The position numbers and the translations under genes are program-made. Positions 53,192-62,032 of a DNA stretch of 64,000 nt are shown piece by piece. The notes beneath the pieces are model-generated. The model was not told where the DNA came from, searched no databases, and saw only the letters and a list, made by a program, of their open reading frames with translations. This DNA is from Variovorax sp. IB41 (lineage in GTDB: Bacteria > Pseudomonadota > Gammaproteobacteria > Burkholderiales > Burkholderiaceae_C): assembly GCF_016405905.1 (NCBI RefSeq), contig NZ_JAEFCB010000003.1, positions 290,918 to 354,917 of the forward strand, written 5' to 3'. Positions within the stretch are counted from its first letter, which is position 1; each line of letters starts with the position of its first letter.

Positions 53192-54391
53192 TTAGTTGGA
53201 GCTTTCCTTGGCCGGGTCCTTCACGCGGTCGAACTTGTCGAACTCCACGTTCACCAGCTGGCCGTTCACGCGCTCGGTCTTGCGGATGTAGACGGTCTGC
53301 ACGATGTCGCGCGTGAGCGGATCGACCTCGATCGGGCCGCGCGGGCTCTCGAAGCGCAGGCCGCGCAGCGCGTCCATGAACTTGTCGCCGCTCGCGTCGC
53401 CCTTGGTCTTTTGCAGCGTGAGGTCGATGGCGGCCATGGCGTCGTAGGCGGTCACGGCGAAGTAGCTGGGGCGCAGCTTGGTGCCGTTGTCGGCGGCGAA
53501 GTCCTTCACGAACTTCTGGTTCTTCGGGGAGTTGTGGGCGAACGAGTAGTGGTGGCTGGTGACCAGGCCCAGCGCCACGTCGCCGGTGGCATCGAGGTAG
53601 CTGTCGTCGGTGGCTTCACCCGTGGCGTAGAGCTTGATGCCGGCCTGCTCCATGCCGCGCTCCTTCCAGACCTTCAGGAACGCCGGCGGCATCACGCCCG
53701 AGGGGAAGAAGAAGAACACGGCCTGGGGCTTGGCGTCCTTGATGCGCTGCACGTAGGCCGAGAAGTCGGGGTTGTTCATCGGCGTGCGCACCTCGCCCGA
53801 GACCTTGCCGCCGCCGGCGGTGAAGGTCTTCTTGAAGGCGGTTTCGGCATCCACGCCCGAGGCGTAGTCGGCGACCACGGTGTAGGCGTCCTTCACGCCT
53901 TCCTTGAGCATGAAGCGCGCCATCGGGTCGGTGACCTGCTGCACGGTGAACGACAGGCGCGCCACGTAGGGTGAGCTGTTGGTGATGGCCGAGGAGGCCG
54001 CGTTCATCACGATGGTCGGGATCTTGGCCTGCGTGGCGATGGCGCCCACGGCGTAGGCGTTGGGGCTGAAGTCCAGGCCGGTGAGGATGCTCACCTTGTC
54101 GCGCACGATCAGCTCCTGCGCGATGCGCTTGGCGGCATCGGGCGCGGGGCCGGCGGTGTCTTTCTTGACGATCTCGACGGTGCGCCCGCCCACCTTGCCG
54201 CCGTGCTCCTTCAGGTACAGCGCGATGCCCGCGTCGAACTGGCGGCCGTAGTCGGCGTAGGGGCCGGAGTAGGTGGCAATGAGGCCGATGCGCAGCGGCT
54301 CGTCGGCAGCGTGCGCGGCCACGGTGCCCAGCATGCCGAAGCCGGCGAGCAGGAGGGTCGAGAGAACGGTTCTCTTCGTCATCGTCGTCAT
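53192..54391 (-). CDS. Periplasmic binding protein of the amine/oxygenase importer
   Basis: The 399-residue type 1 binding protein has a Sec signal (MTKRTVLSTLLLAGF core, cleavage near AHA-AD). The mature part has PLRIGLIATYSGPYADYGRQ and a C-terminal ESPRGPIEVDPLTRDI. Binding proteins of this subgroup often take aromatic or amino-acid-like ligands. It sits between the ferredoxin gene (48 bases) and LivH. A ribosome-binding site AAAGGCG precedes the start. The ligand is probably the substrate of the pathway encoded upstream. Confidence 0.9.
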   Translation of the reverse strand: MTTMTKRTVLSTLLLAGFGMLGTVAAHAADEPLRIGLIATYSGPYADYGRQFDAGIALYLKEHGGKVGGRTVEIVKKDTAGPAPDAAKRIAQELIVRDKVSILTGLDFSPNAYAVGAIATQAKIPTIVMNAASSAITNSSPYVARLSFTVQQVTDPMARFMLKEGVKDAYTVVADYASGVDAETAFKKTFTAGGGKVSGEVRTPMNNPDFSAYVQRIKDAKPQAVFFFFPSGVMPPAFLKVWKERGMEQAGIKLYATGEATDDSYLDATGDVALGLVTSHHYSFAHNSPKNQKFVKDFAADNGTKLRPSYFAVTAYDAMAAIDLTLQKTKGDASGDKFMDALRGLRFESPRGPIEVDPLTRDIVQTVYIRKTERVNGQLVNVEFDKFDRVKDPAKESSN

Positions 54392-54439
54392 GGAAAAACG
54401 CCTTTCAGGTGGAATGGATTCAAAGCGGGCGAGTGTGCG

Positions 54440-54763
54440 TCAGACCTGTGTCTCTGGAATGCGCACCCTCAGGCCATCGAGGGCTGCTGTCACGTTGAGC
54501 TGGCAGCTCAGACGCGAGGTGGGCTGGCGCTGGGACGCGACGACTTCGAGCAGCGCGCTCTCCATGTCGTCGGGCGGCGGCAGCAGGGCGGCGAAGGCGT
54601 CGTCCACGTAGACGTGGCAGGTGGCGCAGGAGCAGCAGCCGCCGCACTCGGCATCGATGCCGCGCACGTTGCCGCGGATGGCGGTCTCCATGACGCTGGC
54701 GCCGACCTTGGCGTCGACCGCGCGCGTGGTGCCGTCCTTGAGGATGTAGTGGATCGTGGGCAT
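54440..54763 (-). CDS. [2Fe-2S] ferredoxin, putidaredoxin type
   Basis: The 107-residue ferredoxin has the vertebrate/putidaredoxin pattern Cys40-x5-Cys46-x2-Cys49 and Cys87, with two extra cysteines (43 and 44) in the loop. The cluster segment SCATCHVYV is that of adrenodoxin-like proteins rather than plant ferredoxins. It presumably carries electrons to the Rieske oxygenase encoded upstream. No ferredoxin reductase gene is in the operon. It lies 14 bases after the glutamine-synthetase-like gene. Start at MPTIHY; an upstream ATG is a shadow extension. Confidence 0.9.
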   Translation of the reverse strand: MPTIHYILKDGTTRAVDAKVGASVMETAIRGNVRGIDAECGGCCSCATCHVYVDDAFAALLPPPDDMESALLEVVASQRQPTSRLSCQLNVTAALDGLRVRIPETQV

Positions 54764-54777
54764 GTCGAGGGAACAGT

Positions 54778-56223
54778 TCAGAACATGTCGAAGTACTCGC
54801 GGTGTTCCCACTCCGAGACTTCGAGGTTGAAGCGGGCGATTTCCGCTTCCTTGATGTGGCAGAGGTAGTCGATGAAGACCTTGCCCATCTGGGTGTTGAG
54901 CATTTCGTCCTTGCGAAGGCAGGCGAGGGCGTCGCTCAACGAGCGCGGGAGGTGCTCTGCCGGCGTTTCATAAGGCGCATCGGCCGAGGGACCGGGGTCG
55001 ATGCGATTGCGTATGCCGTCGAGCCCCGAGAACAGCTGCGACGCGAGGTACAGGTACGGATTGGCCGTCGGCTCGCCCACGCGGTTCTCGATGCGCGAGG
55101 CGCTCTGGCCCACGCCGCCGAGCACGCGCAGCATCGCGCCGCGGTTGTCGCGCGCCCAGATCGCGCGGTCGGGCGCGAGCGAGAACGGGCGGTAGCGCCG
55201 GTAGCCGTTGATCGTGGGGCTCGCGAGCGCCGCCGCGCCGCAGGCGTGCGCCTTCAGGCCGCCGAGGTAATGCATGCCGATCTCGCTCAGGTCCTGGCCT
55301 TCGGCCTCGGGCATGAAGGCGTTGACGCCATCGCTCTTGCGGCGCAGCGACTGGTGCAGGTGCCAGCCGCTGGACATCACGTTCGGAATCTTCGGCCGGC
55401 ACATGAACGTCGCGTGCAGCCCGTTGCGCTGGCAGATCTGCTTGATGGCGCTGCGCAGCAGCACCATGGTGTCGGCGGGCATCGTGCCGGCCGTGGGGCC
55501 GAAGGTCAGCTCGAACTGGCTCGGGCCGAATTCGATTTCGAGCGAGCGCAGCGGCAGGCCCAGCGCGATGAGGTTCGAGCGCAGCAACTCCATCAGCCCG
55601 TCGACGCGGTCGTAGCGCAGCTCGGTGAGGTACTGGTGGCCGTGCGAGAGCAGCGACACGCGCGGCGGCTCGCCGGGCTGGCCCGAATCGGCCAGGCCCA
55701 TGCGCGCGTCGTCCAGCTTGAAGACATGGAACTCCACCTCGAGGCCGGCGATGAAGTCCAGCCCCAGCTCGTCCAGCTGCCGCACCGCGCGCTGCAGGAT
55801 CTGCCGCGTCGCGAAGGGGCAGGGCTTGCCGTCGGCCATATAGGCGTCGCACAGGATCCAGCCGGTGCGCGGGGCCCAGGGCAGCACCTTGAAGGTGGCG
55901 GGGTCGGCCACGATGGTGAAGTCCGCGCCGCCCTGCAGGCCCTCGATAGCGAAGCCGCCGTTGGTGGTGAAGACCGGGAACACGGTCTTGTGCGAGGTGT
56001 CCTTGGCCAGCAGCGTGGAGGTGAGGTTCACGCCCTCCCACAGCGCCGAGCGCGCCTCGGTGGCGACCAGCGTCTTGCCGCGCAGGATGCCGTGCTGGTC
56101 GGGCCAGGCGAAGCGCACGAGATCGACCTCGCCGCTGTCGATGCGGCGCACGAGCTCGCGCGCCTGTGCATGCTGGTCGTCGGACCAGAGACCGAAGCGG
56201 TCGACGAAGGTGTTGGCGTTCAT
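54778..56223 (-). CDS. Glutamine-synthetase-like ligase (gamma-glutamyl-amine type)
   Basis: The 481-residue enzyme has the glutamine synthetase fold. Conserved pieces are the metal-binding GLEVEFHVF, EIEFGPSQFELTFGP, HLHQSL and RIENRVGEPTANPYLYLA. It is not the housekeeping enzyme: it lacks the adenylylation Tyr loop as far as I can see. It sits in a catabolic operon with a Rieske oxygenase. Relatives (PuuA, IpuC, AtdA1/TdnQ, GMA synthetase) attach glutamate to an amine as the first step of degradation. The amine is unknown. It starts 11 bases after the oxygenase stop. Confidence 0.88.
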   Translation of the reverse strand: MNANTFVDRFGLWSDDQHAQARELVRRIDSGEVDLVRFAWPDQHGILRGKTLVATEARSALWEGVNLTSTLLAKDTSHKTVFPVFTTNGGFAIEGLQGGADFTIVADPATFKVLPWAPRTGWILCDAYMADGKPCPFATRQILQRAVRQLDELGLDFIAGLEVEFHVFKLDDARMGLADSGQPGEPPRVSLLSHGHQYLTELRYDRVDGLMELLRSNLIALGLPLRSLEIEFGPSQFELTFGPTAGTMPADTMVLLRSAIKQICQRNGLHATFMCRPKIPNVMSSGWHLHQSLRRKSDGVNAFMPEAEGQDLSEIGMHYLGGLKAHACGAAALASPTINGYRRYRPFSLAPDRAIWARDNRGAMLRVLGGVGQSASRIENRVGEPTANPYLYLASQLFSGLDGIRNRIDPGPSADAPYETPAEHLPRSLSDALACLRKDEMLNTQMGKVFIDYLCHIKEAEIARFNLEVSEWEHREYFDMF

Positions 56224-56234
56224 CGCGTGTGCGC

Positions 56235-57566
56235 TCAGGCTGCGAGCCGTGCGGAGGCCCAGTCGGACTTCAGGCGCCGCGCGCGGTCGGCCTCCTGCCA
56301 ATAGGTCTCGGTGGCCGCTTCGTCGACGACGTGGCCGATGCCGTCGATGGAGGGCGGACCGGTCATCGTGCGCGCTTGCGCAGCGTCGATCAGCATGGGT
56401 GCGGTCTCGCCGGCCAGCGTGGCCTCGATGGCTTTCACCAGCACGCGGCGGTAGGCAATGATTCCCTTGTCGGTGCTGCCCAGGTGCTCGCGCGTGCGGT
56501 CCTGGATGGCGCCCTGCGATTCCACCGCCCACTGGTCGTGCACGTTGATGTCGTCGCCCATGCCGGTGTAGGTTTCAGTGAGCTGCTCGTCGATGCTGTA
56601 GCCGTAGTTGTTGCGCTTGTTCTTGCGCGAGGTGTAGTCGGGCAGCTCGTAGAGCTTCAGGCGCTGGTCGCGCATCTGCTCCTTGTCGACCGGGCCGGTG
56701 AAGCTGGTGAAGATCGCGAACCAGTAGCAGTGCGTGTCGTCCACCGGCACGTGCCACTGCGAGATGGTCATCTCCGCGCTCATCGGGATCACGAAGGCCT
56801 GCGGGAACACCACGTTGGTCACGCGCACGTGCGCCGTTTCCTCGGAAAGCTTGCGCAGTGCCTTCAGACGAAAGCCGTAGTCGGTGGGCTCCACGCTGAT
56901 CTCGGGCCGGTCGTACTCGCGCAGCACCTTGGTGATCGGCATGTCGGAGTCGGCCGAGGCGCCGCGGAACTGCTTGCCGTAGCTCTCGGAGGTGTCCGCG
57001 TCCTCGAAGAAGCGGTGCAGGTACGAGGCGTGCGCGGGGTCGATGCCCACCTCCAACGCCTGCAGCCAGTTGCATTCGAACAGGCCCTTGAACGCGAAGG
57101 TGTGGGTGTCGGGGGCGACGAAGCAGTCGAAATCGGGGAACGCGGGCGGCTCGCCCTCGCCGATGTACGCGAAGACCACGCCGGCCTTCTCGACCACCGG
57201 ATAGGCCGACTGCTTGATGCGGCTGCACAGCTTGCTGGTGGCGGGCTCGGCGGGGGTCTCCAGGCAATTGCCCTTGGCGTCGAACAGCCAGCCGTGGAAG
57301 GCGCAGCGGATGCCGCCGTTCTCCAGCCGGCCGAAGGCGAGGTCGGCGCCACGGTGCGGGCAGTCGCGGTCGAGCATGCCCAGCTGGCCGCTCTCGTCAC
57401 GGAACAGGACGAAGTCCTGGCCCATGAGCTTCACGGGCTTGACCGGGCGCGGGCCCGCCAGTTCGTCGGCCAGGGCCACCGGCTGCCAGTAGCGGCGCAG
57501 CAGCTTGCCGGCGGGGGCGTCGCGTCCGACGCGGGTGATGAAATCATTTTGCTCGGCGCTGATCAT
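56235..57566 (-). CDS. Rieske non-heme iron oxygenase, alpha-subunit-only type
   Basis: The 443-residue oxygenase has a Rieske [2Fe-2S] domain with Cys69, His71, Cys88 and His91 (CPHRGADLAFG and CAFHGW). The catalytic domain has iron ligands His179 and His184 in EVGIDPAHASYLHR. Such oxygenases (phthalate-, vanillate-, carnitine-type) hydroxylate or demethylate without a beta subunit. A C-terminal domain with YGYSIDEQLTETYTGMGD resembles the phthalate 4,5-dioxygenase group. It is the first gene of the operon, divergent from a GntR regulator. The ferredoxin of the operon is the likely donor. Confidence 0.9.
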   Translation of the reverse strand: MISAEQNDFITRVGRDAPAGKLLRRYWQPVALADELAGPRPVKPVKLMGQDFVLFRDESGQLGMLDRDCPHRGADLAFGRLENGGIRCAFHGWLFDAKGNCLETPAEPATSKLCSRIKQSAYPVVEKAGVVFAYIGEGEPPAFPDFDCFVAPDTHTFAFKGLFECNWLQALEVGIDPAHASYLHRFFEDADTSESYGKQFRGASADSDMPITKVLREYDRPEISVEPTDYGFRLKALRKLSEETAHVRVTNVVFPQAFVIPMSAEMTISQWHVPVDDTHCYWFAIFTSFTGPVDKEQMRDQRLKLYELPDYTSRKNKRNNYGYSIDEQLTETYTGMGDDINVHDQWAVESQGAIQDRTREHLGSTDKGIIAYRRVLVKAIEATLAGETAPMLIDAAQARTMTGPPSIDGIGHVVDEAATETYWQEADRARRLKSDWASARLAA

Positions 57567-57611
57567 CGTGCGGGCTCCATCGTGGGTGCTTCGGAAAGAG
57601 GCTGCAATTCA

Positions 57612-57633
57612 TTGCATGCAACTGTATGCATTG
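57612..57633 (+). promoter_or_regulatory. Operator-like repeats near the oxygenase start
   Basis: TTGCATGCAAC (57612-57622) is a perfect palindrome at its core and is followed directly by TGTATGCATTG (57623-57633), a related copy. The same word returns as GTGCATGCAAC at 57759-57769, and a weaker TGCGTGCAAT lies at 57792. Words of this form suit a GntR/FCD dimer. Confidence 0.5.
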
Positions 57634-57731
57634 TCTTGGTGATCCTCGATGCGGGTCAAACTTTCATCTGCGATTTCGCCCTGTTTCGGGGCTTTATGCG
57701 CCCAATATCAGGGTTAACTCTGAGTGTGGCG

Positions 57732-57769
57732 TGTGTTTTTGACACATGTTGTGCAGAAGTGCATGCAAC
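57732..57769 (+). promoter_or_regulatory. Promoter and operator for the GntR gene
   Basis: A perfect -35 TTGACA (57739-57744) lies inside the inverted repeat TGTGT-TTTTG-ACACA (57732-57746). The -10 position 17 bases later (57762-57767) is covered by the repeat GTGCATGCAAC (57759-57769). The -10 itself is weak. This would let a regulator bind over its own promoter. Confidence 0.4.
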
Positions 57770-57849
57770 AACCGAGCCAAGGCAAATATGCTGCGTGCAA
57801 TGGCGGCCTCGTCTCCTAGAATCCGCTCATTCCCGCTCCCGGCCTCCCG

Positions 57850-58584
57850 ATGGACTCTCAACAATCCCGCGTGCTCGTGCAACTGCGCGACATGATCCTC
57901 AAGGGCGAATTCGTGCCCGGAGAGCGGCTGGCCGAGATCCCGCTCGCCGAAAAGCTCGAAGCCTCGCGCACCCCGGTGCGCCTGGCGCTCGCGAGCCTGG
58001 AGCACGAAGGCCTCATCGAGCAATCGCCCAGCGGCGGCTACCAGATGCGCCGCTTTACCTCGCAGGAGGTGGCCGACGCCATCCGCGTGCGCGGCGTGAT
58101 CGAAGGCTTCGCCGCGCGCCTGCTGGCCGAGGACGGCGCGCCGCGCCAGCTGCTGCGCGACCTGAAGGACTGCCTGGACGCCGGCGACCGGGCGGTCAAC
58201 AAGCCCACCATGGAAATCGACGACTACGCGGCCTACGTCGAGATGAACGACCGCTTCCACAAGCTGATCGTCGAGGGCTGCGGCAACCTCGCGCTCAAGC
58301 GGGTGATGGACATGCTCGGCGGCCAGCCCTTCGCCGCGCCGAGCGCGATGCTGCCGATGCAGTCGTCGATGGAAGAGGGCCAGCAGTGGATGCGCCAGGC
58401 GCACCGCACGCACCACGCGATGGTGCAGGCCATCGAGCGCGGGCAGGGTTCGCGCGCGCAGGCGCTGGGGGAGGAGCACGTGGAGATCGCGCGCATGAAC
58501 CTCGATTACGCGCTGGAGCGGCCCGAACTCGCGGCCGAATTGATGCCGGGCATCAAGCTGGTTTCCAAAGGGCGCAACGCCTGA
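57850..58584 (+). CDS. GntR-family regulator, FCD (FadR) type
   Basis: The 244-residue regulator has an N-terminal winged helix (about 10-70, with SRTPVRLALASLEHEGLI) and an FCD ligand domain with metal-type His/Asp residues (NDRFHKLI and THHAMVQAI). It is divergent from the Rieske/glutamine-synthetase-like operon, so it likely represses that operon and responds to a pathway acid or glutamyl compound. The 283-base gap holds several copies of TGCATGCAAC. The gene is followed by a TetR gene on the same strand, 88 bases away. Confidence 0.9.
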   Translation: MDSQQSRVLVQLRDMILKGEFVPGERLAEIPLAEKLEASRTPVRLALASLEHEGLIEQSPSGGYQMRRFTSQEVADAIRVRGVIEGFAARLLAEDGAPRQLLRDLKDCLDAGDRAVNKPTMEIDDYAAYVEMNDRFHKLIVEGCGNLALKRVMDMLGGQPFAAPSAMLPMQSSMEEGQQWMRQAHRTHHAMVQAIERGQGSRAQALGEEHVEIARMNLDYALERPELAAELMPGIKLVSKGRNA

Positions 58585-58672
58585 GCGGAACTGGCCGGTC
58601 TGCAAAGAAGACTGACCGGTATTTCGGCACTCGCACCGTCTGGCCGGCGACGGCCAAGACTAGAATTTCCGC

Positions 58673-59293
58673 ATGACCACCGCTACCGCCCCCGCCAAGC
58701 CCTCGTTCAAGGAACAGATGCTGCAGGCCCGCGAAGAGGCCATCGTGCAAACGGCGAACCGCCTGCTGGCCGAAAAGGGCTTCGAATCGATGACGGTCGA
58801 CGAGGTGGCCGCCTCCGTCGGCATCGCCAAGGCCAGCCTCTACAAGCACTTTCCCAGCAAGGAAGACCTCGCCGCCGCCGCGATGGTGCGCCTGATGCAG
58901 CGCACGCAGGACTTCCTGATGTCGGTGCCCGGCGACGAGAAGCCCATCGACAAGCTGCGCGTGGTGGTGCGCTGGGCAATGGAGGCGCAGCTGGCCGGCG
59001 AAATGCCCTCGCTGCCGCACCAGAACTCCACCTTGCGCGCCGCGCTGATGAACAACCGCGGTTATCTCGACCGGCTGGTTGCGATCAGCGACAAGCTCGG
59101 CGGCTGGATCCAGGCCGCGCAGGCCGATGGCACGCTGAACCCGAAGCTGCCGGCGATTGCGGTGCTCTACACGCTGTTCGCGCGCGCCTGCGATCCGGTG
59201 CTCGGTTTCCTCAAGGCGGGCGGCCTGCAGAGCGACGCGCAGATCGTCGAGCTCGTGCTCGGTACCTGTTTCGACGGCTTGGCTTCGCGCTGA
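58673..59293 (+). CDS. TetR-family regulator
   Basis: The 206-residue repressor has the TetR helix-turn-helix (RLLAEKGFESMTVDEVAASV to SLYKHFPSKEDL, about 30-65) and a helical C-terminal domain. It is transcribed after the GntR gene and convergent with an amidase gene. The target is unknown; the amidase is possible but its promoter is at the far end. No operator was evident in the 88 bases before it. Confidence 0.88.
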   Translation: MTTATAPAKPSFKEQMLQAREEAIVQTANRLLAEKGFESMTVDEVAASVGIAKASLYKHFPSKEDLAAAAMVRLMQRTQDFLMSVPGDEKPIDKLRVVVRWAMEAQLAGEMPSLPHQNSTLRAALMNNRGYLDRLVAISDKLGGWIQAAQADGTLNPKLPAIAVLYTLFARACDPVLGFLKAGGLQSDAQIVELVLGTCFDGLASR

Positions 59294-59324
59294 ATACCCT
59301 GCTGAACGCGCCGAGCGCGTTTCT

Positions 59325-60818
59325 TCAGCTGTTCAGGCTGCGCCGCGGCGTCACCACCGCTTCTACCGCCGCGCCGACCGCCAGCAGCCGGTGGTCGGTG
59401 TTGCCGATGCCGGCCACCATCAGCCCGACCGGCGCGGCGCCCGCGTCGTGGCAGGGCACCGAGAGCGCACAGCCGTCGAACAGGTTCACCACCGAGGGGT
59501 TGCGCAGCATGCGGCCGTTGATGCGGTAGTAGGTGTCGTCGTCCTTGAGCACCTCGGCGATCGGCGGGGCGATGTCGGGTGTGGTGGGCATCAGCATCGC
59601 GTCGTAGCCAGCAGCGGCGGCGTTGATCGAGCGGATGAACTGGCGGCGCAGCGCTTGCAGCTGCAGGTAGTCGGGCGCGGTGATCGTCTCGCCGGTCTTG
59701 ATGCGCGCGAGCACGCGTGGGTCGTATTTGGCGGCGCCCGTCTTGATGAATTCGCGGTGCCAGGCGTAAGCCTCCGAGGCGGTGATCATGCCGCGCGGGT
59801 TGATGGTCGGCGCCTTGGCGAACTCGGTCATGGGCAGTTCGGTCACCGTGGCGCCCGCGGCCGAGAGCCTGGACAACGCCGACGCAAAGGCCGCGGCGAC
59901 GGGCGGCGAGAGGTCGTCCTGGAAGAAAGTCTTGGGCACCGCGAAGCGCAGGCCGCGCAGCGAGACCACCTTGGGCGTGCGCGGCAGTTCGCCGGCCAGC
60001 ACTGCGTCGAGCAGGGCGCAGTCTTCCACCGTCCACGCCATCGGCCCGGCCGAGTCGAAGGAGGTCGACAGCGGCATCACGCCATCGAGCGGAATGCGGC
60101 GCTGCGTGGGCTTGAAGCCCACCAGCCCGTTGAGCGCCGCGGGAATGCGCAGCGACCCGCCGGTGTCGGTGCCGATGGCGCCGGCCGCCATGCCGTCGGT
60201 CACCGAGATGGCGCCGCCCGAGGTCGAGCCGCCGGGGATGCGGCCGGTCGCGCGGTCGAAGACGTTCTTCGGCGTGCCGTAGTTCGGGTTGATGCCCAGG
60301 CCCGTGTAGGCGAACTCGACCGTGTTGGTGCGCCCGATGACGATCGCGCCGGCGCGCCGCAGCCGCTCGACCACGATCGCATCGCGCTGCGCGGGCGGCT
60401 GGCCGAGCAGCACCACCGAACCGCCGAGCGTGGTGACGCCGGTTTCGTCGAACAGGTCCTTGAGTGAGATCGGGATGCCGGAAATCGGCGAGGCGGACTC
60501 GCGGCCGCTCTTGCGTTCGGCGTCCAGGCGCGCCGCGGTGCTGCGCGCCGACGCGGCGTGCACCTGGATGAAGGTGCGCGCGCCCTCGCCCGCGGGGTTC
60601 TGGATGGCGGCCAGCGCTTCTTCGACCAGCTGGCTGCTGCTGAGCGATCCGGCCGCGAGGCGGCGCGACATCTCGGCCATCGAGAACTGGCCCATGGCCT
60701 TGCCCGGAGCCTCGGGCGCCTGGGCCAGCGCTTTCGGCAGCACCGACAGCATGCCGACCGCCGCCGCGGCGCCGGCCGAGTGTTGAAGAAAGGTGCGACG
60801 TTGTTGTTGCTGTGCCAT
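59325..60818 (-). CDS. Tat-exported amidase-signature hydrolase
   Basis: The 497-residue protein has a twin-arginine-type signal (QRRTFLQ followed by an Ala-rich core, cleavage near ALA-QA). The amidase-signature triad is Lys120, Ser198 (in GGSTSGGA) and Ser222 (in GTDTGGSLRIPA). It hydrolyses an amide bond in the periplasm or outside the cell. The ribosome-binding site GGAGAGAG precedes the start. It is separate from the cytoplasmic AmiE system and of a different superfamily. The substrate is unknown. The 92 bases upstream hold no gene. Confidence 0.9.
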   Translation of the reverse strand: MAQQQQRRTFLQHSAGAAAAVGMLSVLPKALAQAPEAPGKAMGQFSMAEMSRRLAAGSLSSSQLVEEALAAIQNPAGEGARTFIQVHAASARSTAARLDAERKSGRESASPISGIPISLKDLFDETGVTTLGGSVVLLGQPPAQRDAIVVERLRRAGAIVIGRTNTVEFAYTGLGINPNYGTPKNVFDRATGRIPGGSTSGGAISVTDGMAAGAIGTDTGGSLRIPAALNGLVGFKPTQRRIPLDGVMPLSTSFDSAGPMAWTVEDCALLDAVLAGELPRTPKVVSLRGLRFAVPKTFFQDDLSPPVAAAFASALSRLSAAGATVTELPMTEFAKAPTINPRGMITASEAYAWHREFIKTGAAKYDPRVLARIKTGETITAPDYLQLQALRRQFIRSINAAAAGYDAMLMPTTPDIAPPIAEVLKDDDTYYRINGRMLRNPSVVNLFDGCALSVPCHDAGAAPVGLMVAGIGNTDHRLLAVGAAVEAVVTPRRSLNS

Positions 60819-60910
60819 GGCTCTCTCCGGGGTGGACTCGAGCCAGTCTACACAGCGCCCGCGGCAGGCGCGTAGCCGGCCGTTACGGCGGGGGAAGGGG
60901 AGGATGGGGG

Positions 60911-61717
60911 TCAGCGCACGTCGATCAGCAGGTCGGGGCGATAGCCCTCCTGCTCGCCGTTGCGCTTGTAGCCCAGCGGGTTGGCCACCACGCGGCAACC
61001 GTCCTTCACATAGTCGAAGGCGCAGTGCAGGTGGCCGTGCAGCCAGAGCTGGGCAGATGGCAGCAGTTCGTCGAGGGAATTGCAGAAGCCGGCGGTGCCG
61101 GGCGTCAGGCCGTAGCGCGGATCGGCGCTCGCCAGGGTCGGCGCGAAATGCGTGATCGCGACCGTCGTGCCGTCGAACGGCACGGCCAGCGCATCACGCA
61201 GCCACGCCTGGCACACCAGCGCCTGCTCGCGCAGCGAGCCGGACAGGAAGAGCTCACCGTGGCGCCGGGTGGCCATCTTCTCCAGGTAGAAATCGGCGGC
61301 GCGCATTGCCTTGCCGCGCTTCTTGAGCGCCTCGGCCAGGCCGTCGGTGGGTTCGACCAGCGCGTCGAAATCGGCCCAGAGGGTGGTGCCGATGAAGCGG
61401 ATGCCGTCGATGACGAGGGTTTCGCGCTCCAGCCACTGGATGTCGAGCTCGGCGCACTGGGCGCGCAACCGCTCGTGCGTCTCGTCGAAGTCGGCGCTGT
61501 CGTATTCGTGGTTGCCCGGCACGTAGACCACCGGCACCGGCCAGCCGTTGCGGGGCGAGAAACGTCCGAGGCCGAAATCGGTGTCCTCGAGGCGGGAGCC
61601 TTCCTGGTAGGAGCCGATGTCGCCCGCCAGGATCAGCAGGTCGGCCCCCGGGATCGGCTCGGCATGGAAGCGGGGGTGGGACTCCAGGTGCAGGTCGGAG
61701 AGCAGTTGCAACTTCAT
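60911..61717 (-). CDS. Calcineurin-like metallophosphoesterase
   Basis: The 268-residue protein has the five metallophosphoesterase blocks: DLHLE, GDIGSY, GNHEYD, the THFAP His and GHLHCA. It is cytoplasmic with two metal ions expected. Substrates range from nucleotides to phosphodiesters, and none is suggested by neighbours. The start gives MKLQLLSDLHLE, right at the first motif. It is divergent from the small gene at 61844. Confidence 0.88.
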   Translation of the reverse strand: MKLQLLSDLHLESHPRFHAEPIPGADLLILAGDIGSYQEGSRLEDTDFGLGRFSPRNGWPVPVVYVPGNHEYDSADFDETHERLRAQCAELDIQWLERETLVIDGIRFIGTTLWADFDALVEPTDGLAEALKKRGKAMRAADFYLEKMATRRHGELFLSGSLREQALVCQAWLRDALAVPFDGTTVAITHFAPTLASADPRYGLTPGTAGFCNSLDELLPSAQLWLHGHLHCAFDYVKDGCRVVANPLGYKRNGEQEGYRPDLLIDVR

Positions 61718-61778
61718 CGTCGGGCCAGTCTAGGTGAATCGCCCCATGCATGAAGCGCATAAGGTCAAGCTTGTTTTC

Positions 61779-61796
61779 CTAGGGATAACCCTTAAT
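61779..61796 (+). promoter_or_regulatory. Operator-like palindrome before the 57-residue gene
   Basis: CTAGGGATAACCCTTAAT carries AGGG and CCCT arms around ATAA. The same motif, AGGG-TAACCCCTAAT, lies at 63061-63075 before the other small gene. Both sit about 50 bases before their gene, so a shared regulator, probably the LysR protein between them, is likely. Confidence 0.55.
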
Positions 61797-61843
61797 CTTG
61801 GTACATCAACCACTCAGAGCACGGCCACAAGCCGCGCAACACC

Positions 61844-62017
61844 ATGTTCAGCCTCCTCGCCCAAGTGGCCCGTTTCTTCCGTTCCTCCAGCAACAGCGCC
61901 CCGGCCAGCCACGCCGCCGCGCTGATGGAAAGCGCCGACGTTCGCGCCGGCCGCGGTGCGCACCACGCGCAGGAACTGCGCGCAGCCGCATCCGCCTGGC
62001 TCAGCGTCATTCGCTGA
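61844..62017 (+). CDS. Small 57-residue protein next to lysR
   Basis: An open frame of 57 residues starts at ATG 61844 and ends at TGA 62017. It opens with a short hydrophobic amphipathic stretch (MFSLLAQVARFF) and continues Ala/Ser/His/Arg-rich, ending WLSVIR. There is no recognised family. The palindrome 48 bases upstream, shared with the 63124 gene, is the main reason to call it. It is convergent with the LysR gene, with a 15-base gap. No strong ribosome-binding site was seen. Confidence 0.5.
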   Translation: MFSLLAQVARFFRSSSNSAPASHAAALMESADVRAGRGAHHAQELRAAASAWLSVIR

Positions 62018-62032
62018 GCAACGCCCGCTTGG

